From an uncultured Prevotella sp. (GTDB lineage: Bacteria; Bacteroidota; Bacteroidia; Bacteroidales; Bacteroidaceae), in contig CAMVSV010000004.1 in NCBI GenBank assembly GCA_947170265.1, positions 1-64,000 on the forward strand: DNA of 64,000 nt, in the 5' to 3' direction. Positions 16,936 through 25,844 of this stretch are shown piece after piece. Every line of letters begins with the position of its first letter. The stretch's first letter is position 1. The translations under genes and the position numbers were made by a program. The notes under the pieces were generated by a model. That model did not search any database. It saw only the letters and a list, made by a program, of their open reading frames with translations, and was not told where the DNA came from.

Positions 16936-17979
16936 ATGTCGGCATTTACCTTAATGGTAAGTGCCGGCTTTGTTGACAAAATGAGGCAAAAAAGATTTCA
17001 GAACAAGATGGCAGAGAGCCGTTTCTCACTTGCAGCAACGGGTTTTCTGTGTCTAATCATATGGATATGCTGTGGTCTGCCATTCACTCCTGAGGGTTGG
17101 CTGTGGACCAACCTCTCCGGCACGAGTACGTTTGCAGGCATACCAAACGTGTTTGTCACGCTGCCATGCCTGCTCATTGCAACCTATCTCATGGTAGAAC
17201 TCAACAACAGCAACTCGCTCATACGCATATTCAGCCGAATGGTATCATGTGTCTTTCTCGTACTCATCACAATGGTTACGTTCCATTTAGTATCTGTCAA
17301 GTCATCAGTGGTGACACTATGTGCCGTGGCATTTCTCACGGCAATGTTTCATTGCTATCAAGACAGAGATGCCACAGGAATGATTTACCATGCCTTCATC
17401 TGTATTGGCATTGCAAGCCTGCTGTTCGTTCATATTCTGTTTTTCCTACCTCTGTTATGGGTTCTTATGGCGAGCAAACTGCTTTGCATGAGCCATAAAA
17501 CATTCTTGGCATCCATATTCGGAACAATAACACCCTATTGGCTTCTTGCTGCTTACCATTTGCCGGCAGGCAATTTCCAGAACATCTTGGACCACTTTGC
17601 TGAACTGGCACATTTTACGCCAGTCTTCAACTATTCCATGCTCAATGAACACCAAATAGTAACAGCCATATACATCATAGCTGTTGCCATGATCGGCATC
17701 GTTCACTATCTGCGCAAACGCCAGCAAGACCACATACGCACTCAGATGCTCTATGAACTGTTAATCATCATAGACATCGCTGCCATCACGTTCCTTATTT
17801 TACAGCCTCAGCACTATGAGTCACTGCTTGGAATTATCATCGTCAACACATCACCCATCATTGCACACTTCATTGCCCTGACACAAACGCGTTGGACCAA
17901 TCTGATGACCAAGCTGCTCATGTTGCTTGCCATGGCTGTTACCATTTACAATCTATGGATGCCCTCATTGATTTTTTGA
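16936..17979 (+). CDS. Multi-pass membrane protein of unknown function
   Basis: A protein of up to 347 residues that I do not assign to a family. About nine to ten hydrophobic segments are visible, for example FLCLIIWICCGLPF, FVTLPCLLIATYLMV, LLFVHILFFLPLLWVLM and AAITFLILQP. The real start is uncertain: the ATG at 16981 (MRQKRFQNKMAESR) and at 17008 (MAESRFSL) are as plausible as 16936, because positive charge just before the first membrane segment is typical. It may belong with the poorly described Bacteroidetes inner-membrane proteins found near purD. The last 25 bases overlap the DedA-like gene. Confidence 0.75.
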   Translation: MSAFTLMVSAGFVDKMRQKRFQNKMAESRFSLAATGFLCLIIWICCGLPFTPEGWLWTNLSGTSTFAGIPNVFVTLPCLLIATYLMVELNNSNSLIRIFSRMVSCVFLVLITMVTFHLVSVKSSVVTLCAVAFLTAMFHCYQDRDATGMIYHAFICIGIASLLFVHILFFLPLLWVLMASKLLCMSHKTFLASIFGTITPYWLLAAYHLPAGNFQNILDHFAELAHFTPVFNYSMLNEHQIVTAIYIIAVAMIGIVHYLRKRQQDHIRTQMLYELLIIIDIAAITFLILQPQHYESLLGIIIVNTSPIIAHFIALTQTRWTNLMTKLLMLLAMAVTIYNLWMPSLIF

Positions 17980-18407
17980 TTTCAAACAGCTACTGGGGAA
18001 TGCTCATTGCAGCCTTTCTTGCTGGAAGCTTCATACCCTTCAGCAGCGAGGTGGTGATGGTTGCACTCGAAGCCATGGGGCTCGATCCATGGCGACTTAT
18101 CATCTATGGCACCATTGGCAATGTGGCAGGCGGTTTCTTCAACTATGGCGTGGGACGCATGGGACGTCTGGAATGGATAGAGAAATATCTCCATGTGAGC
18201 CGCGACAGTCTCAACAAGGCAGAACGCTTCATGCATGGTCATGGTGCACTCATGGGGTTCTTTTCATTCATTCCGTTATTGGGCAGTGCCATCACCATTG
18301 TGCTGGGACTCACACGCGCCAATATCCCACTGTCACTCATAAGCATCACAGCAGGCAAGTTCCTGCGCTACGTTGCCTTGGTCTACGGAGCAGGCTGGTT
18401 CATGTAG
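17955..18407 (+). CDS. DedA/YqaA-family membrane protein
   Basis: 150 residues from the ATG at 17955 (MDALIDFLISNSYWG); the track's earlier start adds residues read from the other frame of the upstream gene. The YqaA type of the DedA/SNARE-associated family is recognised by AAFLAGSFIPFSSEVV, the GTIGNVAGGFFNYGVGR motif and FIPLLGSAITIVLGLTRAN. DedA proteins are implicated in undecaprenyl phosphate or lipid flipping, though the YqaA branch is less defined. It overlaps the upstream membrane-protein gene, which suggests coupled expression. Confidence 0.85.
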   Translation: MDALIDFLISNSYWGMLIAAFLAGSFIPFSSEVVMVALEAMGLDPWRLIIYGTIGNVAGGFFNYGVGRMGRLEWIEKYLHVSRDSLNKAERFMHGHGALMGFFSFIPLLGSAITIVLGLTRANIPLSLISITAGKFLRYVALVYGAGWFM

Positions 18408-18626
18408 AATGGGGTTCCATAAAATTCAGTCCCCAATCATCACCGAGTAATATTATTTGCTACCCTATAACTCTTTTCCGTAAATAATATTTCGTCCCCC
18501 CTATAATAATCATCCAACTATCAAGACATAATGGTATTTCCTCACAAGTGCGTGTTTTCGCAACATCAAAGCTTGAAAGATTATTAAAAATCTCAACCTA
18601 CAGACTCATAAGTCACCAATAATGTG

Positions 18627-18634
18627 TAAATTTG
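18627..18634 (+). promoter_or_regulatory. -7 box of the DUF2723 gene
   Basis: TAAATTTG, 32 bases before the ATG at 18667. It falls inside the longer ORF offered by the track (start 18622), which argues for the later start. No good TTTG is seen upstream. Confidence 0.5.
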
Positions 18635-18666
18635 CAACCATATTTCGAAATAATAACTACGCACAA

Positions 18667-21600
18667 ATGAAAAAGTTCAGAATCGTGGACAACACTCTGG
18701 GATGGCTCTCTTTCTTCATTGCCGCCTTCGTGTATTGTTCCACCATTGAGCCCACAGCCTCATTTTGGGATTGCCCTGAGTTCATAACAACAGGATACAA
18801 ACTGGAAATTGGTCACCCGCCAGGTGCACCATTCTTCATGCTTACCGCCAATTTGTTTTCCCAGTTCGTGAGCGACCCCTCGCAGGTTGCCCGTATGGTG
18901 AACACCATGAGCGCACTGCTTAGTGCCACATGTATAATGTTCCTTTTCTGGACCATCACCCATCTTGTCAGACGCCTGCTCATCAATGACTTTAGCGAGC
19001 TGACCATGAGCAAGCTCATTGCCATAGAAGCGTCGGGACTGGTGGGAGCACTCATCTACACCTTCAGCGACACCTTCTGGTATTCAGCCGTCGAAGGTGA
19101 GGTCTATGCCTATTCATCGGCATTCACGGCAGTGGTATTCTGGCTCATCCTCAAATGGGAAGACAATGCCGAGAAGCCCCACAGCGACCGTTGGCTCGTG
19201 CTCATAGCCTACATGACAGGACTGAGCATCGGTGTCCACCTGCTTAACCTGCTGTGCATACCTGCCATCGTGCTTGTATATTATTACAAGAAAGTACCTA
19301 CAGCCAACCTCAAAGGTTCTTTATCCGCACTTGCCGCATCGTTTGTCATAGTAGCCGCCGTGCTCTACGGCATTGTACCGGGAATAGTCACTGTGGGCGG
19401 TTGGTTCGAGTTGTTCTTTGTCAATACGCTCGGAATGCCGTTCAACACAGGAGTGATATTCTACATCATACTGCTCGTAGCCTCAGTGATATGGGCCATC
19501 TATGAGACTCAGACAGACAAGAGCAACACTCGGCAGAACATTGCATTCACACTTTCCGTGGGACTGCTTGGCATACCGTTCTTCGGCTACAGCGCCATGG
19601 CAGTAATCTCCGGACTTGCCATACTCGCTGCACTATGGTTTATCATCGGACGCTCAATCAACGGCAAGCCGCTCATCAGTGCAAGAGTCAAAAACACTGC
19701 CCTACTGTGCATGCTCATGCTCATGATTGGCTACAGCACCTACGCAGTGATTGTGATACGTTCATCGGCAAACCCGCCAATGGACCAGAACTCCCCCGAA
19801 GACATATTCACCCTCGGCACCTATCTCAGCCGCGACCAATATGGCGACACGCCCCTGCTCTACGGTCCTGCCTACAGCTCCGAGCCCGACGTCGCCGAAG
19901 ATGGCATGCACTTCGCCACCAAGCAAGGTGACCCCATCTACCAGCGAAAGGAAAAAGAAAAAGCCGATGAGAAAGACAGCTACTTCCTCGTGCGACACAA
20001 GATGAAATACCTCTATCGCCAGAACATGCTCTTCCCACGAATGTGGGATGCCGGACACCGCGGGCAATACGAGTCATGGATGGGTGGTATCAGTGGTCGC
20101 AACGTCGATGGTGTCACCATTCCCACGCAAAGCGAGAACCTCAGCTTCTTCATGTCCTATCAATGCAATTTCATGTATTGGAGATATTTCATGTGGAACT
20201 TCGCAGGCAGACAGAACGATATTCAGGGCAATGGAGAACCCGAACACGGCAATTGGATAACGGGCTTCAGCTTCATCGACAACATGATGTATGGCGACCA
20301 GAGCAAGCTCCCCGACGAGCTGAAAGAAAACAAAGGACATAATGTGTTCTATTGCATGCCACTCCTGCTGGGTCTTCTCGGTCTGTTCTGGCAGGCATTC
20401 TTCACACGCAAGAAAACCATTACCAAAGGCACAGAAACCAAAGTTGTCGACGACAATATCGGCATACAGCAGTTCTGGATAGTGTTCTTTCTGTTCTTCA
20501 TGACAGGCCTCGCCATTGTGCTCTACCTCAACCAGACACCGGGACAGCCACGCGAGCGCGACTATGCCTATGCCGGCTCATTCTATGCCTTCGCCATCTG
20601 GTGCGGCATGGGTGTGGCAGCCATCATCGACTGGCTACGCAGAATAAAGCTTCAAGGCACCGTGGTGGCAGCCGCAGTGGGAGCATTGTGCCTGATAGTT
20701 CCCATACAGATGGCATCGCAGACATGGGACGACCACGACCGCAGCGGACGCTACACCTGCCGCGACTTCGGACAGAACTACCTGGTATCACTCCAGCAAA
20801 CAGGAAACCCGATAATATTCACAAACGGCGACAACGACACCTTCCCACTATGGTACAACCAAGACGTGGAAGGCGTTAGAACAGATGCCCGCGTGTGCAA
20901 CCTCAGCTATCTTCAGACTGATTGGTATATCGACCAGATGATACGACCAGCCTACGACTCCCCTGCCCTGCCCATCACATGGCCGCGTCTCGACTATGTT
21001 TCCGGCACAAACGAGTATGTCACCGTTGAACCGGAGGCTAAGCAGGAGATACTTCAGTTCTATGCCGAGCATCCCGAAGCTGCAAAGGCACAATACGGCG
21101 AGGAACCGTTTGAGCTGAAAAACATTCTGAAATACTGGGTACGCTCACGCAAGGAGGAGACCCATTTCATACCCACCGACACTCTCTACCTCACCATTGA
21201 CAAACAGGCAGTGATGAAGAGCGGAATGCTCATGCAGGACAGCATGCCCATTCCCGACAAGATGGTCATCTCGCTCAAAGGAAAGAACGCCCTCTACAAA
21301 GGCGACCTCATGATGCTTGAGATGCTCGCCAATGCCAACTGGTCACGACCTATTTATGTGGCACAGACCGTGGGAAGCGAAAACTACATGAACCTTGGCG
21401 ACAACTTCGTGCAAGAAGGCCTCGCCAACCGCATAACGCCCTTCACCACCAAGGCACCCGGAATGAAGACCTTCGACACAGAGAAGACCTACGATGCCGT
21501 TATGAACCGATTCAAATGGGGCGGCGTGAGCACACCCGGCATCTATCTCGACGAGACAGTGATGCGCATGTGCCACACCCATCGTCGTCTGCTCGCCCAT

Positions 21601-22041
21601 CTGGCTAACGCACTGGCTCAGGAAGGCCAGCAAGAAGCCGACAAAGGCAACAAGAAGGCATCGGAAGAGAAGATGAAGAAGGCAGAGAACATTCTGAAGC
21701 TCGCAGCCAAAGAGCTACCTGAAACAAATGTGCCCCTGTCATATCTCGGAGGCGATGCCGAGCTCGTGAGTGCATACCACCTAATCGGACAGGACAAGCA
21801 AGCCATGAGAGTGCTCAACGGTCTGTGGAAACAGTCTCGCCAGTATGTCGACTGGTATCTGTCACTCAGCGGCAAATCGTTCAACATCAGCCAGAACGAC
21901 TGTTTCCTCCACATGCAGATAATGATGGAGCTCATCAACAACGGCGACGATATCGACCGTTCATGGGGCGACAAGAAAGAAGCTGAACTGCAGAAGCTCC
22001 TCGATGCCTATAAAAGCAAGGGAGGAGTATTGCCACAATAA
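18667..22041 (+). CDS. DUF2723 membrane protein, candidate protein O-glycosyltransferase
   Basis: 1124 residues from ATG 18667 (MKKFRIVDN). The N-terminal half is the DUF2723 domain, with ASFWDCPEFITTGYKLEIGHPPG early in the chain and about a dozen membrane segments. The acidic residues of that motif resemble the catalytic region of GT-C glycosyltransferases. Human TMEM260, in the same family, is a protein O-mannosyltransferase, and many Bacteroidetes secrete O-glycosylated proteins. From about residue 640 a large soluble region begins (FTNGDNDTFPLWYNQDVEG), ending in a helical, charged C-terminus with KKASEEKMKKAENILKLAA. The function is inferred from the family only. It is followed 13 bases later by a polysaccharide deacetylase. 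Confidence 0.85.
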   Translation: MKKFRIVDNTLGWLSFFIAAFVYCSTIEPTASFWDCPEFITTGYKLEIGHPPGAPFFMLTANLFSQFVSDPSQVARMVNTMSALLSATCIMFLFWTITHLVRRLLINDFSELTMSKLIAIEASGLVGALIYTFSDTFWYSAVEGEVYAYSSAFTAVVFWLILKWEDNAEKPHSDRWLVLIAYMTGLSIGVHLLNLLCIPAIVLVYYYKKVPTANLKGSLSALAASFVIVAAVLYGIVPGIVTVGGWFELFFVNTLGMPFNTGVIFYIILLVASVIWAIYETQTDKSNTRQNIAFTLSVGLLGIPFFGYSAMAVISGLAILAALWFIIGRSINGKPLISARVKNTALLCMLMLMIGYSTYAVIVIRSSANPPMDQNSPEDIFTLGTYLSRDQYGDTPLLYGPAYSSEPDVAEDGMHFATKQGDPIYQRKEKEKADEKDSYFLVRHKMKYLYRQNMLFPRMWDAGHRGQYESWMGGISGRNVDGVTIPTQSENLSFFMSYQCNFMYWRYFMWNFAGRQNDIQGNGEPEHGNWITGFSFIDNMMYGDQSKLPDELKENKGHNVFYCMPLLLGLLGLFWQAFFTRKKTITKGTETKVVDDNIGIQQFWIVFFLFFMTGLAIVLYLNQTPGQPRERDYAYAGSFYAFAIWCGMGVAAIIDWLRRIKLQGTVVAAAVGALCLIVPIQMASQTWDDHDRSGRYTCRDFGQNYLVSLQQTGNPIIFTNGDNDTFPLWYNQDVEGVRTDARVCNLSYLQTDWYIDQMIRPAYDSPALPITWPRLDYVSGTNEYVTVEPEAKQEILQFYAEHPEAAKAQYGEEPFELKNILKYWVRSRKEETHFIPTDTLYLTIDKQAVMKSGMLMQDSMPIPDKMVISLKGKNALYKGDLMMLEMLANANWSRPIYVAQTVGSENYMNLGDNFVQEGLANRITPFTTKAPGMKTFDTEKTYDAVMNRFKWGGVSTPGIYLDETVMRMCHTHRRLLAHLANALAQEGQQEADKGNKKASEEKMKKAENILKLAAKELPETNVPLSYLGGDAELVSAYHLIGQDKQAMRVLNGLWKQSRQYVDWYLSLSGKSFNISQNDCFLHMQIMMELINNGDDIDRSWGDKKEAELQKLLDAYKSKGGVLPQ

Positions 22042-22054
22042 CAAGCAATAGGAT

Positions 22055-22678
22055 ATGTTTATAGAGCAACCGGCACGATGGCTGAGATGGATCTATCCAA
22101 GAGCCATCTGGAGAATGGACCCCAAAGAACACTCCGTCTATCTTACGTTCGACGACGGTCCCATTCCTCAAAGCACTCCGTTCATTCTCGACACTCTTAG
22201 GGAATATGGAGTCAAGGCTACCTTCTTCATGGTTGGCGACAACGTGAGGAAGTATCCGGAGCTCTATAAACGCATCGTTGACGAGGGCCACCAGCTTGGC
22301 AACCACACAAACCACCACCTCGGAGCCTTCAAACATTGGACCATAACATATGTCTTAGACACTCACAAGGCCAACGAACTCATCCATGCGCGGCTGTTCC
22401 GTCCACCCCACGGATGGATGCGACGCTCTGTCTATTGGTGGCTACGCCATGAATACAAGATAATAATGTGGGATGTGGTGACACGCGACTATTCCAAATG
22501 GCTCACCGCCGATGACGTGCTCAGCAACGTAAAGCGATATACACGCAACGGCTCCATCATAACCTTCCACGACTCTCTCAAAAGCATCGACAAGCTACGC
22601 ATAGCCCTGCCGGCAGCAATCAAATGGCTGAGGGACGAAGGCTATGAGTTCAAGACTTTCGACACTGAAGATTTGTGA
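22055..22678 (+). CDS. Polysaccharide deacetylase (NodB homology domain)
   Basis: A 207-residue carbohydrate esterase family 4-like protein. Motif 1 is LTFDDGP (catalytic and metal aspartates), motif 2 is GNHTNHH (metal histidines) and motif 3 is RPPHGW; the later ITFHDS motif is present too. The expected action is removal of N-acetyl groups from a sugar polymer such as peptidoglycan or a surface glycan. There is no signal peptide, though the basic, aromatic N-terminus (ARWLRWIYPRAIWRM) may touch the membrane. Thirteen bases after the DUF2723 gene and an ATGA overlap with the next gene indicate an operon. Confidence 0.9.
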   Translation: MFIEQPARWLRWIYPRAIWRMDPKEHSVYLTFDDGPIPQSTPFILDTLREYGVKATFFMVGDNVRKYPELYKRIVDEGHQLGNHTNHHLGAFKHWTITYVLDTHKANELIHARLFRPPHGWMRRSVYWWLRHEYKIIMWDVVTRDYSKWLTADDVLSNVKRYTRNGSIITFHDSLKSIDKLRIALPAAIKWLRDEGYEFKTFDTEDL

Positions 22679-23181
22679 CATCAAGACTTCAAACCATGAA
22701 TGTCGGACAGCAGACACGGGCGCGGCAGCGCATCACCAGTAGCCGCACATATTTATGGATGCAGCGCATACAGAAATTCCTCGACGACTACTACCTTGAT
22801 GCCGTGGCGGGATTCCTACCATGGGGCATAGGCGACATCGGCTCCGCTCTGTTTTCGCTCGTATACATCTGGTTTGCAGCAACAAAGGTAAGGTCACTGC
22901 CACTACTGCTTGCCATTCTCAACAACACCCTTCGCGACGTGATGCTCGGCATGATACCATTCTACATCGGCGACGTGATAGACTTTTTCCATCGTGCCAA
23001 CAGTCAAAACATGCAGCTCATCAGTGGCTTCGTCAATGGCGACAAGGAAGTGATACATGAAGTAAATCGCAAGGCTTGGGCTTCTGCCATATTCATAGCA
23101 CTCTCACTCGTCATCACAGCATTGCTCATCTGGGCAACTGTAGAGATCACATCATGGCTATTTAACAGCATCATGAAATAG
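22675..23181 (+). CDS. DUF4112 membrane protein
   Basis: A 168-residue protein with the DUF4112 signature: LDAVAGFLPWGIGDIGS, then hydrophobic segments, LLLAILNNTLRDVMLGMIPFYIGDVIDFFHRAN, and a final membrane segment (ALSLVITALLIWATVEI). Its function is unknown. The ATG at 22675 overlaps the stop of the deacetylase gene (ATGA); a second ATG at 22696 is possible. It is the last gene of the unit and is followed by a terminator. Confidence 0.85.
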   Translation: MTSRLQTMNVGQQTRARQRITSSRTYLWMQRIQKFLDDYYLDAVAGFLPWGIGDIGSALFSLVYIWFAATKVRSLPLLLAILNNTLRDVMLGMIPFYIGDVIDFFHRANSQNMQLISGFVNGDKEVIHEVNRKAWASAIFIALSLVITALLIWATVEITSWLFNSIMK

Positions 23182-23200
23182 AAAACAACTCCAATAAACA

Positions 23201-23232
23201 AAAAGTGGCATCGTAAGGTGCCACTTTTTTGT
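23201..23232 (+). terminator. Rho-independent terminator after DUF4112
   Basis: The 10-bp stem AAAAGTGGCA/TGCCACTTTT, with an eight-base loop and a following T run. It can also serve minus-strand transcripts ending after the small ORF at 23260. Confidence 0.9.
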
Positions 23233-23259
23233 TACTTATCAATATGTCTTCTCTGCTGT

Positions 23260-23484
23260 CTACTCATCCCACAGGCTGAAAGCATGGGGAAGTATGCCGT
23301 TGTTCTCATCGTCTTCGAGGTCCTCGTCATATTCCGGCTCGGTAGCGTCCAGGTATCCACGCTTGCTTTCAAGCACGTTGCCGCCGCCACCGCCTATGCG
23401 CTCTGCCGACCAGTCGAGCAGGTGGTGGTTATAAACTACGGAAATGGTCTCTGTATCTGGCGATTGATATATCTTCTTTCTCAT
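23260..23484 (-). CDS. Small protein of unknown function, MRKKIYQSPDTE type
   Basis: A 74-residue ORF that ends just before the shared terminator and starts 18 bases after the BspA-like gene on the same strand, so co-transcription is likely. The start MRKKIYQSPDTETISV resembles many short Prevotella proteins that open with a KxYxxPxxE pattern. The middle has RIGGGGGN, and the C-terminal half is very acidic (EPEYDEDLEDDEN) before LPHAFSLWDE. There is no clear signal peptide. I know no function; a partner or chaperone for the surface protein, or an exported peptide with a GG-type leader, are guesses. Spacing and composition make it more likely real than chance. Confidence 0.6.
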   Translation of the reverse strand: MRKKIYQSPDTETISVVYNHHLLDWSAERIGGGGGNVLESKRGYLDATEPEYDEDLEDDENNGILPHAFSLWDE

Positions 23485-23502
23485 TGTCTTGTCCTCCCCT
23501 CG

Positions 23503-25398
23503 TTACTTCATTATCACTTTCTTCATGCTGCCGTCGCTCATGCGGATGATGTTCAAGCCCTTCATGGGCTGGCTCACCTGTCTGCCGGAAGCGTCATATA
23601 CGGTCTGTGCTCCGGCAACGGCTCTGCGCGTCTCCGCAGCCTTGATGGCATCAGCCACCTCGGGCTCCTCAGTGTCGTCATTGTCGTCATACACGGGAAT
23701 GCTGCCTATGCCATACATCGCGGCATGGGAGCTGGGGTTGTGGAACGACACACGGTGGGGCTTGACGGTTATCTGTCCGTCAGCCTTGTAGAACTTGTCA
23801 CCGGCTATGTAGTAGGTGTCGCTCCAGTCGTCGAGCTTCTGGTTGATGTAGTAGCCGCGCGAAGTCCAGCCGTCAACATTCACGGCTACGCTGCTGTCGC
23901 TGTAGGGAGCACCGGCATTGCCGTCCCATGTGGTCTCGGTGGGCAGGGTGGAACGCGTTGCTTCCACGGTGATGCCGAAGCTGTCATCGGTATCGGTCAT
24001 TGTGAAGTCGGCAGTGGTGCCGTCGCTGAGCTTCTTGAAGGCGAAGGGAGTGTGTGCCGGCACCGTCTGCGTGTCTTTGAAGTACATCATCTCGGGGTAT
24101 TCCGAGTCCTGGACGTATGCCTGTATGTTGTCGTTCGTGGTGAACGCATAGGGCAATATCACGCTGCCGTAGGTGTTACTCATCGTGCGGGTATATTGTG
24201 CACTGTTGGTCTTGAATGAACGCGGCAACTCTATGTCGGTAGCGTCAGAGGAGTAGTAAACTGGGCACCGCAGGTCAGTAGCATCACCACCGTAGGAGTA
24301 TACCACATTGGTAGCGTCGGTCACCTCGCTGCTACCATGTGGCAGGTAGATGACCGTTGTGGCAGGAAGACCATTGAACATTCCCGATGAGCGGTCTACT
24401 GATGTGATGGCATCGGTGTCGTCGCTGGCGTAGAAGTCAATGTAGCGGAGGTTGTTACAATTCTGAAACATATTATTCTTGTTTGTTGAATTTGCTACCT
24501 TTCCCATATCAAAACTTTTTGGGAATGTCAAGCTCGTCAGACTATCGCAACTGTTAAACATACTACCCATCTTAGTGACATATCTCGTGTTAAACTTGTT
24601 ACCCAAGTTAAGGCTCGTCAGTCTTTGGCAACCAATGAACATACCATTCATTACTGTTACGTTCTGCGTATTAAAACTACTCAAATCAAGTTCCGTCAAC
24701 TTATTGCAACCAGCGAACATACCAGCCATATCAGTGACTTCGCTTGTATCAAAGTTACTCAAGTCAAGGCTCGTCAACTTGCAATTATAGAACATACTAT
24801 TCATATTTTGGACATATCTCGTGTTAAACTTGTTACTCAAGTTAAGGCTCTTCAGACTTATGCAATCTTGAAACATAGCAGTCATACTTTTGACGTTACT
24901 CGTTTCAAAGCTACTCAAGTCAAGGCTCTCCAGTTTTTTGCAACCTTTGAACATATAAGCCATGGTTTTTACAGAATCCGTGAATAAATTTCCAATATAA
25001 TTAATGGTTTTTAGATTAGAAAAACCAGAAAACCAACTATGGCATCTCTCTGGTCTAGCGTCCTGAAAAGAATTTCTAAAATCTACTTGTGTTATTTGTG
25101 TTTTTATGCTATCACCATCATCATCAACATCATAGAACCAGACAGGTTTGCTGGGATCACCCGGGCTAGTATCGCCTATATTGTATGACTTGATAAGTTT
25201 CTCTTGTTCTGAAACTGACTGTCCATTCTTATATTCCTCAAACGAAAAGCATGTGAAGACCAGCGTTTTGTCCTTGTTTACTGTATTCGTATTACCTTTG
25301 ATCAGTATGGCATAGCCTGGTTTTTCTTGATTTTGTTGTTGTGCCCAGCATAATAAAGGGATTAGTCCCAAGAATAAAAGTAAAAAAATCTTTTTCAT
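23503..25398 (-). CDS. BspA-like leucine-rich repeat surface protein (DUF285 repeats)
   Basis: A 631-residue exported protein. The signal peptide is residues 1-20 (ends LCWAQ). Residues ~107-320 carry at least eight DUF285/BspA-type units of about 25 residues, for example LDLSNFDTSEVTDMAGMFAGC, which usually mediate adhesion or surface binding. The rest is a beta-rich region with no domain I recognise, followed by a C-terminal segment (VYDASGRQVSQPMKGLNIIR) that looks like a type A sorting domain for type IX secretion. The repeat portion is visibly more AT-rich than the C-terminal part and contains near-identical DNA blocks 234 bases apart, so copy number may vary. The upstream 0.9 kb is noncoding and rich in inverted repeats. 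Confidence 0.88.
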   Translation of the reverse strand: MKKIFLLLFLGLIPLLCWAQQQNQEKPGYAILIKGNTNTVNKDKTLVFTCFSFEEYKNGQSVSEQEKLIKSYNIGDTSPGDPSKPVWFYDVDDDGDSIKTQITQVDFRNSFQDARPERCHSWFSGFSNLKTINYIGNLFTDSVKTMAYMFKGCKKLESLDLSSFETSNVKSMTAMFQDCISLKSLNLSNKFNTRYVQNMNSMFYNCKLTSLDLSNFDTSEVTDMAGMFAGCNKLTELDLSSFNTQNVTVMNGMFIGCQRLTSLNLGNKFNTRYVTKMGSMFNSCDSLTSLTFPKSFDMGKVANSTNKNNMFQNCNNLRYIDFYASDDTDAITSVDRSSGMFNGLPATTVIYLPHGSSEVTDATNVVYSYGGDATDLRCPVYYSSDATDIELPRSFKTNSAQYTRTMSNTYGSVILPYAFTTNDNIQAYVQDSEYPEMMYFKDTQTVPAHTPFAFKKLSDGTTADFTMTDTDDSFGITVEATRSTLPTETTWDGNAGAPYSDSSVAVNVDGWTSRGYYINQKLDDWSDTYYIAGDKFYKADGQITVKPHRVSFHNPSSHAAMYGIGSIPVYDDNDDTEEPEVADAIKAAETRRAVAGAQTVYDASGRQVSQPMKGLNIIRMSDGSMKKVIMK

Positions 25399-25518
25399 AA
25401 TTAGTTTAATTTTAGTGGTGTCTCAGTCCCTAATCTCACCTGTGTTTTTTTGTAGTTATAGTGGTAAAAAAACAGAAAAGACGTGGAACTGATATGTTCT
25501 ACATCTTTCAACCGTGGT

Positions 25519-25615
25519 CGTAGGAAACCTTGCAACAAAGATATAGCGATGCCAGCTCCACGTTAAAGTGGAGAGTCCCACTATGTCATCTTGTGTTGCG
25601 TTGAAATTTCCTACG
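25519..25615 (-). other. Long imperfect inverted repeat upstream of the BspA-like gene
   Basis: A 97-base palindromic region. The ends are CGTAGGAAA and TTTCCTACG, followed inward by GCAACA/TGTTGC and ATAG/CTAT, with a perfect core hairpin CTCCAC-gttaaa-GTGGAG (25556-25573). The mismatches and bulges look like an RNA fold more than a recombination site. The minus strand also contains TATCTTTG, a possible -7 box, inside the structure, 120-150 bases before the bspA-like ATG. It could be a leader RNA element, a small RNA or a MITE; strand and role are undecided. Confidence 0.5.
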
Positions 25616-25844
25616 TTTCAGTCGACAAGAATAGACATAACGTCTCTCTATTTTCCCTCAAAAATCTGATGCCCGCCCCTTTTAGAGCTGACACCCGCTG
25701 CAAAAATATGAAATAATTACAAATAAGCAAAGAAAAACGAGGATTTCTTTTCTTTTAGTTTCAATTTCGTGTTATTATATAATTTAGTTGAGGTGGTTGT
25801 ACCGTTGAGGCGGATTTCTTGCTTCTGGCAAGCGACCATAGGTC

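Noticed and set aside
18448-18492. Inverted repeat AATATTATTT / AAATAATATT in the gap before the DUF2723 gene
   Set aside because: AT-only arms with a long spacer and no T tract; too weak to call a terminator or operator.
25519-25615. Invertible promoter upstream of the BspA-like gene
   Set aside because: The arms contain several mismatches and bulges, whereas invertible DNA segments normally keep perfect repeats; no recombinase gene is nearby.
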